Translations under genes and position numbers: made by a program
The notes under the pieces: model-generated
Told to the model about the DNA's origin: nothing
Database searches by the model: none
Seen by the model: only the letters and a program-made list of their open reading frames with translations
Shown here: positions 34,646-46,562 of the stretch, piece after piece
Position numbering within the stretch: position 1 is the first letter of the stretch
Layout of the letters: every line of letters starts with the position of its first letter
From: Protea cynaroides
Lineage: Eukaryota; Streptophyta; Magnoliopsida; Proteales; Proteaceae
Direction: 5' to 3'
Assembly: GCA_028583415.1 (NCBI GenBank)
Contig: CM053267.1
Location: 52,652,914-52,716,913 of the forward strand
DNA: 64,000 nt

Positions 34646-34951
34646 TGTAAGTTGGGTGGCCCACATACCACCTAGCCCACCTTAGTTGGATGATTAGCAT
34701 AAGGATCCTAGGACATGTGGCATCCAGATCACCGTCCATCCTTGATGGAAGGAGACGTTTGATTTATAAATACTAATGAGTAGGGTCCTGTGCACACTAA
34801 TAGAAATTTGAGAACTCTATAATGTTCTCTGTCTGGGAATACAGTCAGTGCATAGAAATCCTTCCACTCTCTCTTCTCTTTTGTTTATGGAGCAGGGCAT
34901 ATCAGAGTACATCAGAAGACAACATCAGTTGGATGGACAGTGGTTGGAACA
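34646..34951 (+). repeat. copia 5' LTR (middle)
   Basis: TGTAAGTTGGG...GGAACA, with a TATAAATA element. By eye it differs from the 3' LTR of the same element at about 33 of 307 positions, but from the 5' LTR at 55280 at only about 12. Confidence 0.85.
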
Positions 34952-35487
34952 GGTCAAACCGGAGGTGTTCTAGTGGTGAACGGCATCCTCGCTGGTTTTT
35001 GGTTGGGGACTGCTGGATGTTCCAACAAGGTCCTCAGCGCCGCTCCAAGTTTCGGTGGTCTGATAAGAGAGAAGAAGATGAAAATCATAACGATGGCAAA
35101 AATTGTAAATTTGAAGGAATTTTTTGGTATATGTAATAGAAATTAGGGTTTTAAAGTAGTATCGGTTCAACCCGGTTAAAAAAAATGAACTGGATAAAAC
35201 CAACCCAGTTACTGGTTGAACCGAACCAACCCAAACCCACTATGTCTACTACTGTTTTCTCCGATCAACCCGAGACCCGAACCAAATACCCATACAGGTT
35301 GACCCGAAGCCCCATTTTATGTCCCTAATATGGACCAGTTTGGGTGGGCCGGTAAGAACCGTTTCGATTCGGTTTGTTTTGGCCTGACCAAGAACTATTA
35401 AACCGGGTGATTTTGTAATATATGCTTGTTGACATTTAATAATTTTGAATGCTTTTCATTGCATATCACCATACGTTTAGTTATGAA

Positions 35488-35745
35488 CCGAACATCACTA
35501 TTTAGTGGCTGTACTTTTTTATGACAGTTCGTTCTGTACGTCGCTAAAAATCAAAAGAACAGTGACTGTATTTGTCATGACAGTGTGTTCTGAACGTCGC
35601 TAAAAGTCCCAGTTTCTTTTTAGTGACATTTACAGACAGAACGTCACTGTATCTATGTACATAGCAGAATGAATTAAGAACTGTTTTAGCGACATTTGTA
35701 GACAGAACGCTACTGTATATAGATATACATAACAGAATGATTTAT
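35488..35745. repeat. hairpin array in the copia leader (middle, truncated)
   Basis: The first four TTTAGYGAC...GTCRCTAAA-type units remain. The last two are removed by the internal deletion. Confidence 0.7.
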
Positions 35746-35750
35746 CTTAC

Positions 35751-36066
35751 AGCAGTACGTCTCTCTAACAATACATGCTTAGTGAGTCGCTGCCGACACA
35801 TTGAGATAAAATATTTTGTTGTTAAAGAAGACATTCGAGTTCGTTGCGTTCAGATAGAACATATTGACACTGATGATATGATAGTTGATCCTTTCACTAA
35901 AGGGTTTCCGCCCAAGGTGTATGTAGTTCACGTGGAACATAAGGGACTATGTAAATCATTAAGTTTTTTAAATATTTTATTTATGATATTGCAATATAAA
36001 GTTTTGACTACTCGAAATAAAGTTATTTTCTGTCATTTATTTTGTTGTATAGATACAGTTTTGTAA
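35751..36066 (+). pseudogene. copia RNase H tail remnant (middle)
   Basis: Encodes SRCRHIEIKYFVVKEDIRVR and DDMIVDPFTKGFPPKVY, the standard end of copia RNase H (H-I-x-x-x-Y...D-x-F-T-K). The upstream frame is artificial, made by the deletion. Its 3' noncoding part continues to about 36360, and GTGAGAGAA before the 3' LTR may be a short polypurine tract. Confidence 0.85.
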
Positions 36067-36366
36067 TGACAGATGCCTATAAAGTTTTCAAGGTAAAGTT
36101 GACCCTTGAATCAATTGTTGAATTGATTCTATAAAGTAGGTTGTCACAATTGAGGTTCATCTTAAAATGAACAGCCTATTGTAATACATGGAAGGCAATG
36201 TTCTTGTGTGTAGACATGTACCGTCATGATTCATGGGTTAGGAGTTTTATTATGAACATAAAGAACAAGTCCATAAAGAAGCATCCGAAAATTACTGTAT
36301 AGCCATACATCATGTTAATAACCATAAAGTGGCTTGCCATGTGGCAATATGGGCCAAGTGAGAGAA

Positions 36367-36673
36367 TGTAAGTTGGGTGGCCCACATGTCATCTGGCCCC
36401 ACTTAAGTTGGATGATTAGCATTAGGATCCTAGGACATGTGGCACCCAGATCCCCATCCATCCTTGATGGAAGGAGACGTTTGGTCTATAAATACTAATG
36501 GGTAGGGTCCTGTGCACACTGATAGAAATTTGAGAACTCCATCACGCTCTCTGTCTAGGAATACAGTCAGAGCATAAAAATCCTTCCCCTCTCTCTTTTC
36601 TTTTGTTTGTGGAGCAGGGCATATCAGAGTACATCAGAAGACAATATCGATTGGACGGACACCGACTGGAACA
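36367..36673 (+). repeat. copia 3' LTR (middle)
   Basis: TGTAAGTTGGG...CTGGAACA, with TATAAATA near 36487. Its flank ATCCCTACACTACGGGTAT matches the flank of the left LTR at 25821, so block B begins here. Confidence 0.85.
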
Positions 36674-37160
36674 GATCCCTACACTACGGGTATATCAAAT
36701 TTATTCCGCATAGACATACATATGGATTGTATAGTTTTCTTACAGGGACCCTCAAATCCTTTGATTTTTCCTATGGATTTGGAATCTCATTTCCAAAACC
36801 ACGTGGACACCTCTTTTTATTATATAAATCGATTTATTTATTTGTCACAATTATTATTTTTGTATATTTTATTATTAGTATATTTTTTACTTTATTTGTT
36901 TTAAAATTTAAAGTAAAAAAAATTAATTAACCAATTTTCTTTCCAATCTGAATAATAATTTTTAATTTAATTATTTATTATTATTTATTGAGATTTTTAT
37001 TTATTTTATTATTATTATTTTATTATATTTTATTATATTTATTTATTTATTTATCATTATATATTATTTATTTATTTATTTTATTTATTTGTTTATTGTT
37101 ATTATTTACTATTTAATTATTTATTTTTTACCTTGAGCTAAAAAATTAATTTAATTTTCT
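36674..37160. repeat. AT-rich low-complexity start of block B (right contig)
   Basis: The first 150 bases are unique sequence. From about 36830 the sequence is almost pure TTATTTA-type repeat, the counterpart of 25346-25680. Frames at 36607-36930 begin in the LTR and are not genes. Confidence 0.85.
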
Positions 37161-37956
37161 AGACAAATTTGAAGCGTCTACAGATAGCCATACATGCGTA
37201 CCATAAACTCACTCGATCGTTCCAAATCTATAAACCGAGAACATGCAAAGGTAAACAGATCCATAACTTTATTCCCCTAATTCCTATTGCAGCTTGGCTA
37301 AGAGACGATTGTCTGTCCCCATTGATTAGAAGGAACAACCACCCTTGTTGTTTGTTCCATACTGCTTGTTACGGACTAACTTAGGCATCAGAGTGGTCTA
37401 AGGCTTATCTAACCCGGCCATCACCCTTGTTGTTCTTGTCATGACCCAAACCTGTGTAAGGTATGAGTACAACCCCAGCGGGCACTGGTCTAATGACCGG
37501 CCAAATAAAAAATTAAAACTTAAACTGTATTTCATAAAATTACTCATCTCAAACCAATTCAGTATAATAAAACTTTTAACGCTACTGGTGGCAATCTAAT
37601 TTGTATCAAATAAAAAGATAAATATCGTTGAAATTTAAACCTCAAATCCTTATACAATTAATCTAGAAACTTGTAACTAAATTCTATAGGTGAATCCACA
37701 CGTCCTTTACGCTTCTTCTTGTTCCCCATCAACCACCTTATCATCTGTAATGTCATTGGAAGAGGGTGAGCTCAATAGCCCAATAAGAAGGAATGTTACT
37801 GGAATACAATAAAAAAGTGAACAAAGAATCACTTCAATTCATGAATGCAAGAAAACTTGATTTTCAAGTTATTCAAACACACTCACATTATTATTATTTT
37901 TTTATCATTTTAATACATCCACATTTATTTTCATTTCTGGCCAACTGCCATGAATA
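37161..37956. other. possible LTR remnant and spacer (right contig)
   Basis: Counterpart of 24557-25345. GGCATCAGAGTGGTCTAAGG near 37384-37404 resembles gypsy leader sequence, and GTGTAAGGTATGAGTACAACC follows. A 71-codon frame at 37169-37384 has no recognised domain. Confidence 0.35.
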
Positions 37957-38451
37957 ACTAATTATAATTATTTTAGTAGAGAGTTTATCACAGCCAAAAT
38001 ATATTTCCGATCATCCGTTCATGACCCCACTCTCATTTATCCGTGGCGTAACGGATCGGACTCAGATTGCAATGACCCTCCATTCTATTGTCCTCATTTA
38101 CTCTCTAATAGACTCAAAGTATAATTAATTATTCCTTCTCTTCACATTCTTAACATTCCTCTCTTTCTTATGTGACAAACTATTATTAAAAGATGCAATT
38201 CTTACAAATAAATAACTAGTTACCACTGTTCTAATAGAGAGTTTACTACAACCAAAATATGTTCCTAGTAATCCGTTCATGACCCTAATCTCATTCATCC
38301 GCGGTGTAACGAATAGGACTCAGATTGCAATGACTCCACCCTATTGTTTTCATTTACTCTTTAATAGACACAAAGTGTAACTAATTATCCCTTCTCCACA
38401 TTCTCAACATTTTCCTTTATTATATGACAATTATTGTTAAAAGATGCAATT
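37957..38451. repeat. two tandem units of about 250 bp (right contig)
   Basis: Reverse-complement counterpart of 24059-24556, each unit ending AAGATGCAATT. A further short AAGATGCAATTC duplication sits at 38441-38471. Confidence 0.85.
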
Positions 38452-38530
38452 CATTAAAAGATGCAATTCTTACACATAAAATACTGTAAATGAAATAAAA
38501 ACAAAATTTCTCTCATCACATTCATGTAAA

Positions 38531-39990
38531 TAATAAAGAAAAAAATCAGCAACCCCCCATAATAGTTTCAAAACATCACCTAACACCCACACCTTTCAAA
38601 AAACATCAATTATACCCAAGTAACTGACGGAGGTGATGGAAATCAGCGTTAGACAGTTTTACCCTTTATGTTATTAATTTGAAAATTTTAAAAACTAATA
38701 AAATTACCAATATAACCCTTCTTTCTTCTTCTTCTTCTTTTCTTGTCTCTTTATTCTTCTTTTTTTCTTGGTTTTCAAGAAAAAGAAAAGTTACATCATT
38801 TCAGATTAATGGTGATATTTGGGATTAAAATAGAGAAATTAGGTTTTGATTCATCGGGGGAGTAAATTCCGATTCATCTCTGTTTGGAGCGGCTTCGTTG
38901 TATTTGATCACGGCTCCTTCGTCGTTGGTTTCAGTATGCCCCGCTTATGCCCTCCCTTTTTCAGGAAGGCATCTCTCCTTCCTCCATTGAAAAAGCCATT
39001 GGCTTTGTCGAGCATAACCACATCGTTGTTGCTGCCAAGGTACAAGAATCCCTGGTTCAATCTAATTTCGACCCTGTAGAGAAGGAGAAGGTGATAGAGA
39101 GGTTGAGAAGATATGGAGAAGAAGTATCTGGTTTGGTTTACTCCTGCTGTTTGCAGCTCGAAAAATCGTCTTGCAGAGCGAAAGTTGACACTGTTCAATG
39201 CTCCATTCTCTTGTCCACGCTACTACACGGACACATATGAAAACCAAGGATTCCATCCCTTTGATCCTTCAATTCATTTAGATAGTCCATTGCCATTTTT
39301 ATGAAAATACAGACATCCATCCCTGAATTCCTCAAAATCGACCTAAAGTTAGCATCCATTATATGAAAACCACGACTGAAACTCAAGAGAACCGATACGC
39401 AAATTTCACCTGATTTTTCCCGTTTACTAGCAATTATATATTTTAGTGGAAACTGATGCGGTAAAAACATGAAGTTCAAAGCTTACGGTAGTGGGAAGAG
39501 GGTGGTCATGAATTCGATCTCACTTCGGAGTAATACGTCCAGGAGCTTTGGTAGCCAAGCTATAGAAAGGAGATTGTTGACATCTTTGGCGGCAGCAACG
39601 ACGCCAAAGAAGGAGATGGAGAGATTGAGGAAGACTTCGAAATCACATTGGAAATTTGGAAGACGTCCATTAGACCCTTCGATTCTTGCCATCGATTCTG
39701 GTTCTTGAGGTTTCCCAACTCTTTTGAAACTCTTCTTCCGTTTTTTTCTTCTTTCGTTTTTCTAGAACCTCCTTTCTCTGATATTTCCAAAACCAAAAGC
39801 AGAAGGCTTTTGTCTTTTATTTCAAACAATAGATAACCCTCTTGACCTTTGTACCATCTTCTTTTATCTCTCTATCTCATCTGCTCTCATACTAGTCATC
39901 TCACTTGTCAGCGACTCTATTTATTGAGTTCTTTCTCTTCTCCTTCGCTCTACGGTGTGAGATGGCAAAAGGCAGCGGTGGTGTGTGCGG

Positions 39991-40079
<89 letters not shown>

Positions 40080-40379
40080 GCCGTGTAGGAAGGTGGAGAG
40101 AGGTTGTGATGGGTAGCAAGAGAGAGAGACCATTTAGGGGTTTAGGGTCAATCAGTTAACTAAGGGAGGGTAAAAAGGTCTTTCAACTTATCTGTTAGGG
40201 TATTATTGTTCAATTAAAATTTATTTTTGGATGACATCAACAACTAACGAGATTGGTTAAATGGAGTGGATCTATTTGATTAACAGGGGTAAACGTTTGC
40301 GTGGTAGTTGATGTGTTTTAGAAAGGTATGGGTGGTAGGTGATGTTTCGAAACTATTTGAGGGTAGCTGATTTTTGAAA
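38531..40379. mobile_element. second Mutator-like element (right contig)
   Basis: Flanked by TCATGTAAA (38522-38530) and TCATATAAA (40380-40388), one mismatch in nine. Inverted ends carry ACATCACCTA(A/C)CACCC. Inside are a long GA microsatellite and coding-like scraps (38947-39240, 39469-39708) that do not agree in frame with the left copy throughout. No transposase. Confidence 0.7.
39991..40075. repeat. (GA)n microsatellite (right contig)
   Basis: About 85 bp, longer than the left counterpart. It creates Arg-Glu and Ser-Leu frames that are not genes. Confidence 0.95.
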
Positions 40380-40494
40380 TCATATAAACAATAATGAACA
40401 AAAATAACAACAATTAGCTACCATCAAATCATTAAACAACACCAAAGCATATGGCATAACTCAGCAATTTGGTGTCACCGTAATGGTGTACACC

Positions 40495-41470
40495 TGTAAC
40501 GTTCCACTTACTCATTTTCTTTGCACACATACATACTGATCGTACTTTCAATAGTCAGCAATGCAACGTGTGAGTATTATGAAGTTTATTATTAATAATC
40601 GTGTATCGTCTACCTAAACTATATCTAATCACCCCTAGAGTCTTGACTCCACCTCTAGACCCTTCAGACTAGGTTCCTAAACAGTGTACAAATCAGTATA
40701 AACACCTACTTATATATTAGTAAGTAACTTAGTGTAGAAGTTAGTATTAAAATCAGTTTTAAAATTAATATTAAAAAATCACTTTTAAAATCAGTATTAA
40801 AATTATCATTAAAAATTATCATTAAAAATTAATATTAAAATCAATATTAAAAAACAGTATTAAAAATCAGTATTAAAATTAATATTAAATTCAGTAAAAA
40901 AAATAAAATCAGTATTAAAAATCAATATTAAAATTAGTATTAAAATCAGTATTAAAACTCATATTAAAAATCAGTATTAAAATTAGTATAAAAAATCAGT
41001 ATTAAAATCAATATTAAATTCAATATTAAAAATCAATATTAAAAACAGTATTAAAATCAGTATTAAAAACAGTATTAAAATTAGTATAGAAAATCAGTAT
41101 TAAAATCAGTATTAAAATTAATATTAAACTCAGTAATAAAAATCAGTATTAAAATTATTATTTAAAATCATTATTAAAATCAGTATTAAAATCAATATTA
41201 AAAATCAGTATTAAAATCAAAATTAAAATTCAATATTAAAAATCAGTGTTAAAATTAATATTCAAAATCAGTATATAAACAGTCTAAAATTAGAATAATA
41301 TCATCAATAATTTGTATATAAAGATTTAAACTGTATAAAAAAATAATAATATTGCACACCTTAACCACGTGGCATACTAAGGTCTAGTTGTCACCTAGTC
41401 GTCTGAATGTCATCTAATGACACTAAACGACACTACAAAAAATTAATTCATAAAAATATGGGGTGTTGCA
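40495..41470. repeat. gypsy-type solo LTR candidate (right contig)
   Basis: Reverse-complement counterpart of 21095-22055. Here the LTR start reads TGCAACACCCCATATTTT on the minus strand, closer to the canonical TGTAACACCCC than the left copy. No target duplication was found. Confidence 0.55.
40740..41290. repeat. degenerate ATTAAAATCAGT minisatellite (right contig)
   Basis: Counterpart of 21255-21810 on the other strand. Unit order and indels differ in places from the left copy, as expected of a tandem array. Confidence 0.9.
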
Positions 41471-41857
41471 GTTCTGCTTCTCTAAGTGTAGACATTAGTA
41501 AGCTTGAAGCAAACCGGTTCATGTAGCAATAGTTTGGTGCTTATATAGTGGATCAATACCCATTAACAAGGCAAACAAATAAAAATCTAGAACCAAATCA
41601 ACCCGAAACTAAAATTTTCTTATTGGACTCATATTCAGGACTAAAACCAAATTGATCCGAACGAAAATCAGACCAACTCGACCCATTGACACCTTTACCT
41701 TGTCCAACCATATAAGCACTTTTCTTTTCTTCGGGTCATTGGTAGTAAGAGTTTGACCCATACCCCATAACCTCAAGATTAAATTTTCATCTGATTCTGT
41801 ATCTAAATATCATATATATTGAAATGGTAAGTTCAAGAACACCCATATGGTTGAAAT
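41471..41857. other. short spacer, no gene (right contig)
   Basis: Counterpart of 20709-21094. Nothing recognised. Confidence 0.5.
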
Positions 41858-42087
41858 ATCGTCTCCTCCCAGGGGTTCGGGAAGAGATTCGGCTTCCACC
41901 AGTCGATGCCCAACACGTGGGCATTAGTTGGATCTGAGCCCTCTATCCGTGCCGGTAAGGTGAGCCGACAGGGGGTGTTGGCTTATACACCGGCTCGGAT
42001 GGAGGGCTCGGATCCAGCCGACGCCCACTTGTCTGGTATCGGCTGGTGAGAGCTGAGTCTTGTCCCAAACCCCTAGGAGGAGACGAT
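41858..42087. mobile_element. 230-bp GC-rich foldback/MITE-like element (right contig)
   Basis: The ends ATCGTCTCCTCCCAGGGGTT and its complement (with CTAGG for CTGGG) pair almost perfectly in this copy. Flanks TTGAAAT and TTGAATT could be a degenerate 7-bp target duplication. Confidence 0.75.
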
Positions 42088-42661
42088 TTGAATTCTGTCT
42101 AGGATGTTTGAAATGGGGGATCCATTGATAAGTTACAACCAATAAGGAAGGGAAATTAGTTTGAAGGATTACCTTATCCGTTAATGGGGTACCAAAACTG
42201 TTCATACCATCTTACCATATTTAATAATTATATATATTCAAATGAAATATTTATTTGACTTGATCTTTAAATCAAATGGACATATTTACTTATTTTTCTG
42301 AATCAAATAATACTAAATATAGAATCAGCATGATTTGTGGGGTAAGCAAGGAAGTCTAATAATTATTTTAAAAATAAAAAAAAACCAAGATGGAAAATTT
42401 AAATCAAAGTGAAAAAAGAGCTAGATTTAGAAATAAAACAAAAGAGTTTAGTTGGACTAATTTTACCATCTAATATGCTGAATTAGATAAATTAGTTTCT
42501 GATTGTAGGAAAAAAAATTAATTTTATTACCAAACAGAACAACATTTTCCACGAAATAGAAACATATATATGGCATATGGGTCCCACACATTACCCTAGT
42601 TGATATGATAAAGACACAAACAAGAAAAAAAAAAAAATACATACAGTTAATTCATGCAGGC
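42088..42661. other. upstream region of the defensin-like gene (right contig)
   Basis: AT-rich promoter-side sequence. The word CATATATATGGCATATGG near 42563-42581 is conserved in both copies. No protein-coding content is seen. Confidence 0.5.
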
Positions 42662-42669
42662 TATAAATA
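42662..42669 (+). promoter_or_regulatory. TATA box of the defensin-like gene (right contig)
   Basis: TATAAATA lies 68 bp before the start codon, within CTATAAATAAGAC. The transcription start is probably 25-35 bp downstream. Confidence 0.7.
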
Positions 42670-42736
42670 AGACACTCATGGGTGGTTAATAAGAAAACAA
42701 AAATTTTTATTACTAACTAGCCTGCTGAAAATAGAG

Positions 42737-43420
42737 ATGGCAAGAATCGGAGTTGCAGTGATCTTTGTATTGTTTCTGACAGCCTGCACAGGTTTAGTAA
42801 TCGCTTTATGTTTATACAAATCATTTTCTTTCAATAGCCTATTTTATTTTACCTTTTTTTTAACTTCTTTTTAATTTTCATTTTTTGAACCTATTTGACA
42901 CCAGTATGTGTCAATGCATAGCCTTTTGACATCAATTCCTTATTCATGAGATTTCATTAGTTCATTTAGAAAACATAAAAGTACAGTAAATTAAGGTATT
43001 GTGATTATTTTTTTAAACGACAAAATAGCTTTTCTATATTGTGGGAAAAGGCTATGTACACTTTGTCCCTTCCCACATCTTATAATAATAGAAGTCTCGT
43101 GCATTGAAATATCTTTTTTTTTCGACAATTTTTAATGATTCAAGAAACATCAATTGCTAGTATCAACAGTGTCAATTGCTTGATTATTTTTCTCCATCTG
43201 TTATCTCACTAAATATATATATATATATGTTTCTTGGATTATTGTAGTTGTGGAACTTGAAGCTTTGGAGGCAGTAAAGTGCTGTGCTACCCTTCACATG
43301 CCATGCAATAAAAATACAGCTTCTGATATGGCCCGTTGCAACAGGGTGTGCCTTCAAAACTGTGACAAGGGTGGGGAATGCAAGTCCTGGGAGGGTGGTA
43401 TTTGTCATTGCTTTTGTTAA
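42737..43420 (+). CDS. defensin-like cysteine-rich secreted peptide (right copy)
   Basis: Exon 1 is 42737-42791 and exon 2 is 43248-43420; the 456-bp intron has GTTTAG and TTGTAG ends and splits a valine codon. The start is the first ATG after the TATA box. Residues 1-18 form a hydrophobic signal segment, and about 19-28 an acidic linker (VVELEALEAV). Residues 29-75 hold ten cysteines in KCC, MPC, C-x3-C, NC, GEC and the terminal C-H-C-F-C. C-x3-C, G-x-C and C-x-C suggest the cysteine-stabilised alpha-beta fold; the extra pair goes beyond the usual eight of plant defensins. It is likely exported as a disulfide-bonded peptide. It is the only intact host gene I can support here. Function (antimicrobial or signalling) is not determined. 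Confidence 0.87.
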
Positions 43421-43644
43421 TGGGTAATCAATATATTTAAATAAACAAAAATGAAGAAAATTTAGTGTGGTTATTTTTATATTTTGAATCCTTGAATTTT
43501 ATTTTTGAGCTAATGGTAAGAACATAAAAGATTAACAAGCATCTGAGACAAAAAAGAAAAATAGTATATGATTGATTTAATTTGTTCTCCACCTTCGCCA
43601 TTGTCATTATAAGAGGACACATAACAGCAAAATCATATTAATTT

Positions 43645-45155
43645 GAAAAATTTTCATATACACTCCAATAAGAATTTATACACTCCAATAAGAATTGTTA
43701 ACATCATCTATCACCCACAAGTTTACAAAAACATCATCTACCACCCAAAATCTTTGCACCGTTAATCAAAGAAGCCCACTTCGTCCATTGATTCTCGTTA
43801 GTTGCTGATGTCAGCTGAAATGGAATCGTTGATGGACAATACTAACCTTTGAGCCGAATTAAAAGACAATTTGACCCTTTATTCTAATTTTCCCACGTCT
43901 TCTTCTTCACCGAACACGGGGATATTTTTTCCCCAAAGAAAAAGCACTAAAACCCTAAAAAATGAAAAGCTAGCCCAAGGCAAGAAATTCGATGCCATTG
44001 AAGACGTATTAAACATTATTAAAACTACTCAACGAAGATTGTGGCTGCTTGGATTTGTCAAGCATGGTATTTCTTCATCAAGGCCTTTCTGAAGTCTTCG
44101 AAACATACAGATTTATTTAATTTTAACTCCTTCGCCTTATTTGAGGTTTCTTCCTCTCTTCTTACTTCGTGGGAGACAAAGCTTGATGTTTTTTATGTAG
44201 ACAAAACTACTTTTGTATTCAGAAAAGAAACTGATCTTAACAAAATTTACAATAATATCCACCAAATTCTTCTGCAACTCTATATCGCTTAGTGTGTTCT
44301 GATTTCGGAGGAGTAAGTTAGATAAACTCCAATTACTTTTAGTTAGAGTTCTGTCTTCTTCTCTTCAAACTCTATTTCCTGGGTTTTAATCTCGAAGATT
44401 TTAATCTTGGGTTTTAATTCAAAGTAAAACTCCAATCACTTTAAATTGGGAGGATGTAAAACTCGAAGCTTTTAATCCTAGGTTTTAACGTTGCAGACTT
44501 CTAAATCGGCAAAAACCTGAGGACACAACGGATGGCGGAGCTTTCTCCTTGAACAGCGAGCGAGAGGCAATGGCGTTATTAAGTAAGGCTATCAACAAGA
44601 GAAACCCAACCCAAATCCATAGTTTCATTTGTCAATGGACTTGAACCCAACTTTCTCAATTTGTGGGAGAGAAAGAGAGTCTCAGAATGCCTCTACAAGC
44701 GTTTCTTGATTGTTGTAGAGCAGTGGAAACACAATCCGAGTGAACGATTATGTGGCATTTGTTGTGAACCATTGGTTAAAAATTTATTAGGGTCAGAACT
44801 GAATCTGTTTCCCCTTCATTGTTACCAAATCGAACAAGAAACTAATGGGGAATCAGTTACAAGCACAGGAAAACTGTTAGAGCTTCCTGTAATACCGATT
44901 CCGGCAAACCCAGAAATCATTTCTATGATTTGGTAACAAGGAAGGGAAACCGATTCAGATCTGACCCTAATGAAGTCAAACTAGTACTTTTACCTATTTT
45001 AAAAAATTTTCAATTTATAATATGAAGGATAAAAATGTCTATCAACATTTTAAGTAATTTTCATCAGTTAAATGGGTGCGATTGATTTTTTTCAAACTTA
45101 TAGGTGGTAGATGATGTTAGTAATCCTTATTGGGGTATATATATGAAATTTTTCC
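43645..45155. mobile_element. Mutator-like element with captured sequence (right contig)
   Basis: Flanked on both sides by TATTAATTT (43636-43644 and 45156-45164). The target duplication is intact in both copies of block B, so insertion predates the duplication. Ends are GAAAAATTTTCATATA and the complement. The length (1511 bp) is almost the same as the left copy (1515). No transposase frame. Confidence 0.88.
44485..44628 (-). CDS. short secreted-type ORF inside the Mutator-like element (right contig)
   Basis: Same 47-residue signal-peptide-like frame as 17917-18060, with one C-terminal residue changed (H to R). Conservation between two recent copies does not prove function. An opposite-strand 91-codon frame at 44661-44936 lies just upstream and is identical in both copies but unassigned. 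Confidence 0.5.
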   Translation of the reverse strand: MKLWIWVGFLLLIALLNNAIASRSLFKEKAPPSVVSSGFCRFRSLQR

Positions 45156-45164
45156 TATTAATTT

Positions 45165-46127
45165 TAAAGATCCAAGAATCTCACTTTACAAAGGTAAAAA
45201 TAAGGGTGTTAAATGGTGTGGTTTCGGTTTAATGTTGCAGGGAGATCTGTTTTCGGTGTGTATTGAGTAAAATCAAAACGGAACTATTTATTAAACAGTT
45301 TCAAAATGCTTACAGTTGGTTTTGCTTTTCCGGTTTTTGAACGTGTTTTGTTGCGAGAGGGAGAGGAAGATAGTTAGGAAAAACCATTAAAATAATTTTA
45401 ATCATATATGAAAGTGGATGATTTTGAAATATATCATGTGAAAATCATTAAAATAAAATTTATTTCTAAAAATATAGACATTTAATACTAAGAGATTAAA
45501 GCAAAGGCTGTTTTAATGGTTTTAAATAGTCTATTTATATGGTTTTATTTCTGAAACCAGAATCAAAACATTTAATATTCAATTTTACAGTGTCAATTTA
45601 AATAGTTCAATTTAGATTCGTTTTTGACACCTTTACCTAAAGGTGATTTCCCCTTTGGGAATCCAAATTAATATTTATTGTAACAAAATCAGAATGTCTT
45701 ATTTTGTTATTCATGTCACAAAGATGGGTTACGTTTGGAAAAAGAGCAAAATGGTGATGAACAAAAAGAAAGGTAAAAGGAAGCGGGGCAAAATAGATAT
45801 TCCATTTTCATTTATTATAATCACATTATTGTATTACAAATTGACTTTTAAAATGGTATTCATATCTTTTCATAATCTACCATTTCTTTTACTAACCTCA
45901 TTATCATTTTATTCTTTACATCAATAATTTACTTACTATACTAATTGATACTGAGTAGATTTGTTAGGTAAATATTAGTGAGAGTTTTCTTAAGCAAATA
46001 TTAAGAAGATAGGTTGGGATAAATATGGAAAGAAAAATATTTTTTAATCAAATATTAAGAAGATATGATTTGATAAGTATGGGAAGGAAAAGATTCGTTT
46101 TTTTGGCACCATCCCTATTATGATAAT
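45165..46127. other. AT-rich intergenic sequence (right contig)
   Basis: Counterpart of 16476-17378. The frame at 45643-45927 is a hydrophobic/lysine-rich accident of AT-rich sequence. No gene called. Confidence 0.5.
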
Positions 46128-46562
46128 TGATGAGCATGGTTCAAGGTATCGGAATTGGATCGGTCAATTCGTATCGGTTCGAGACTTGGTCGATTCCTGA
46201 TTTGATCATCGATCCCAGCTTGACTTAATATTATTTTAATGAGGACCGCCCCATTGGATCCATTCACTAAACCAATCCATATCGAATAGGTTTTGGACAT
46301 GGCCAATACCGTGTCCAATACCTGAATTTAGAACCATTGTTCATGGTATCGGTATCGGATCAATTAGATCGGCCAATTCGTATCGGTTTGGAACCTGGTC
46401 GATCCTTGATTCGATCCTCGATCTCAACCTCTTTTAATTCTATTTTAATGAGGATCAAACACATGTCGGTTTCCCATTAGATCCGTACATCAAACCAATC
46501 TGGATCAAATTGGTTTGGAACATGGCCAATATGTTGTCTGATACCTAAATTTAGAACCATGT
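46128..46562. repeat. two tandem units of about 210-220 bp (right contig)
   Basis: Reverse-complement counterpart of 16050-16475, with the same pair of units at about 46128-46340 and 46341-46562. Confidence 0.8.

Larger units (their letters stand above)
26609..35747. repeat. segmental duplicate, first copy (block A plus 5' end of copia)
   Basis: Directly repeated at 47283-56383, in the same order and orientation and within one contig. Identity appears to be about 96-97% by eye, with small indels. It is also present inverted at about 7290-15334. Confidence 0.9.
34646..36673 (+). mobile_element. internally deleted Ty1/copia element (middle)
   Basis: Complete LTR-to-LTR: 5' LTR 34646-34951, leader, a junction at 35748-35750, the last part of RNase H, 3' untranslated sequence, and 3' LTR 36367-36673. 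Compared with the right copy, about 7 kb (56384-63362) is missing, including gag, protease, integrase, most of RT and the nested solo LTR. The junction shows a shared TAC, consistent with end-joining at microhomology. No matching target duplication is clear (GGGAT before, GATCC after). Confidence 0.9.

Noticed and set aside
37384..37404. Candidate tRNA or primer site (GGCATCAGAGTGGTC)
   Set aside because: No tRNA cloverleaf can be built around it; at most it is a gypsy leader remnant.
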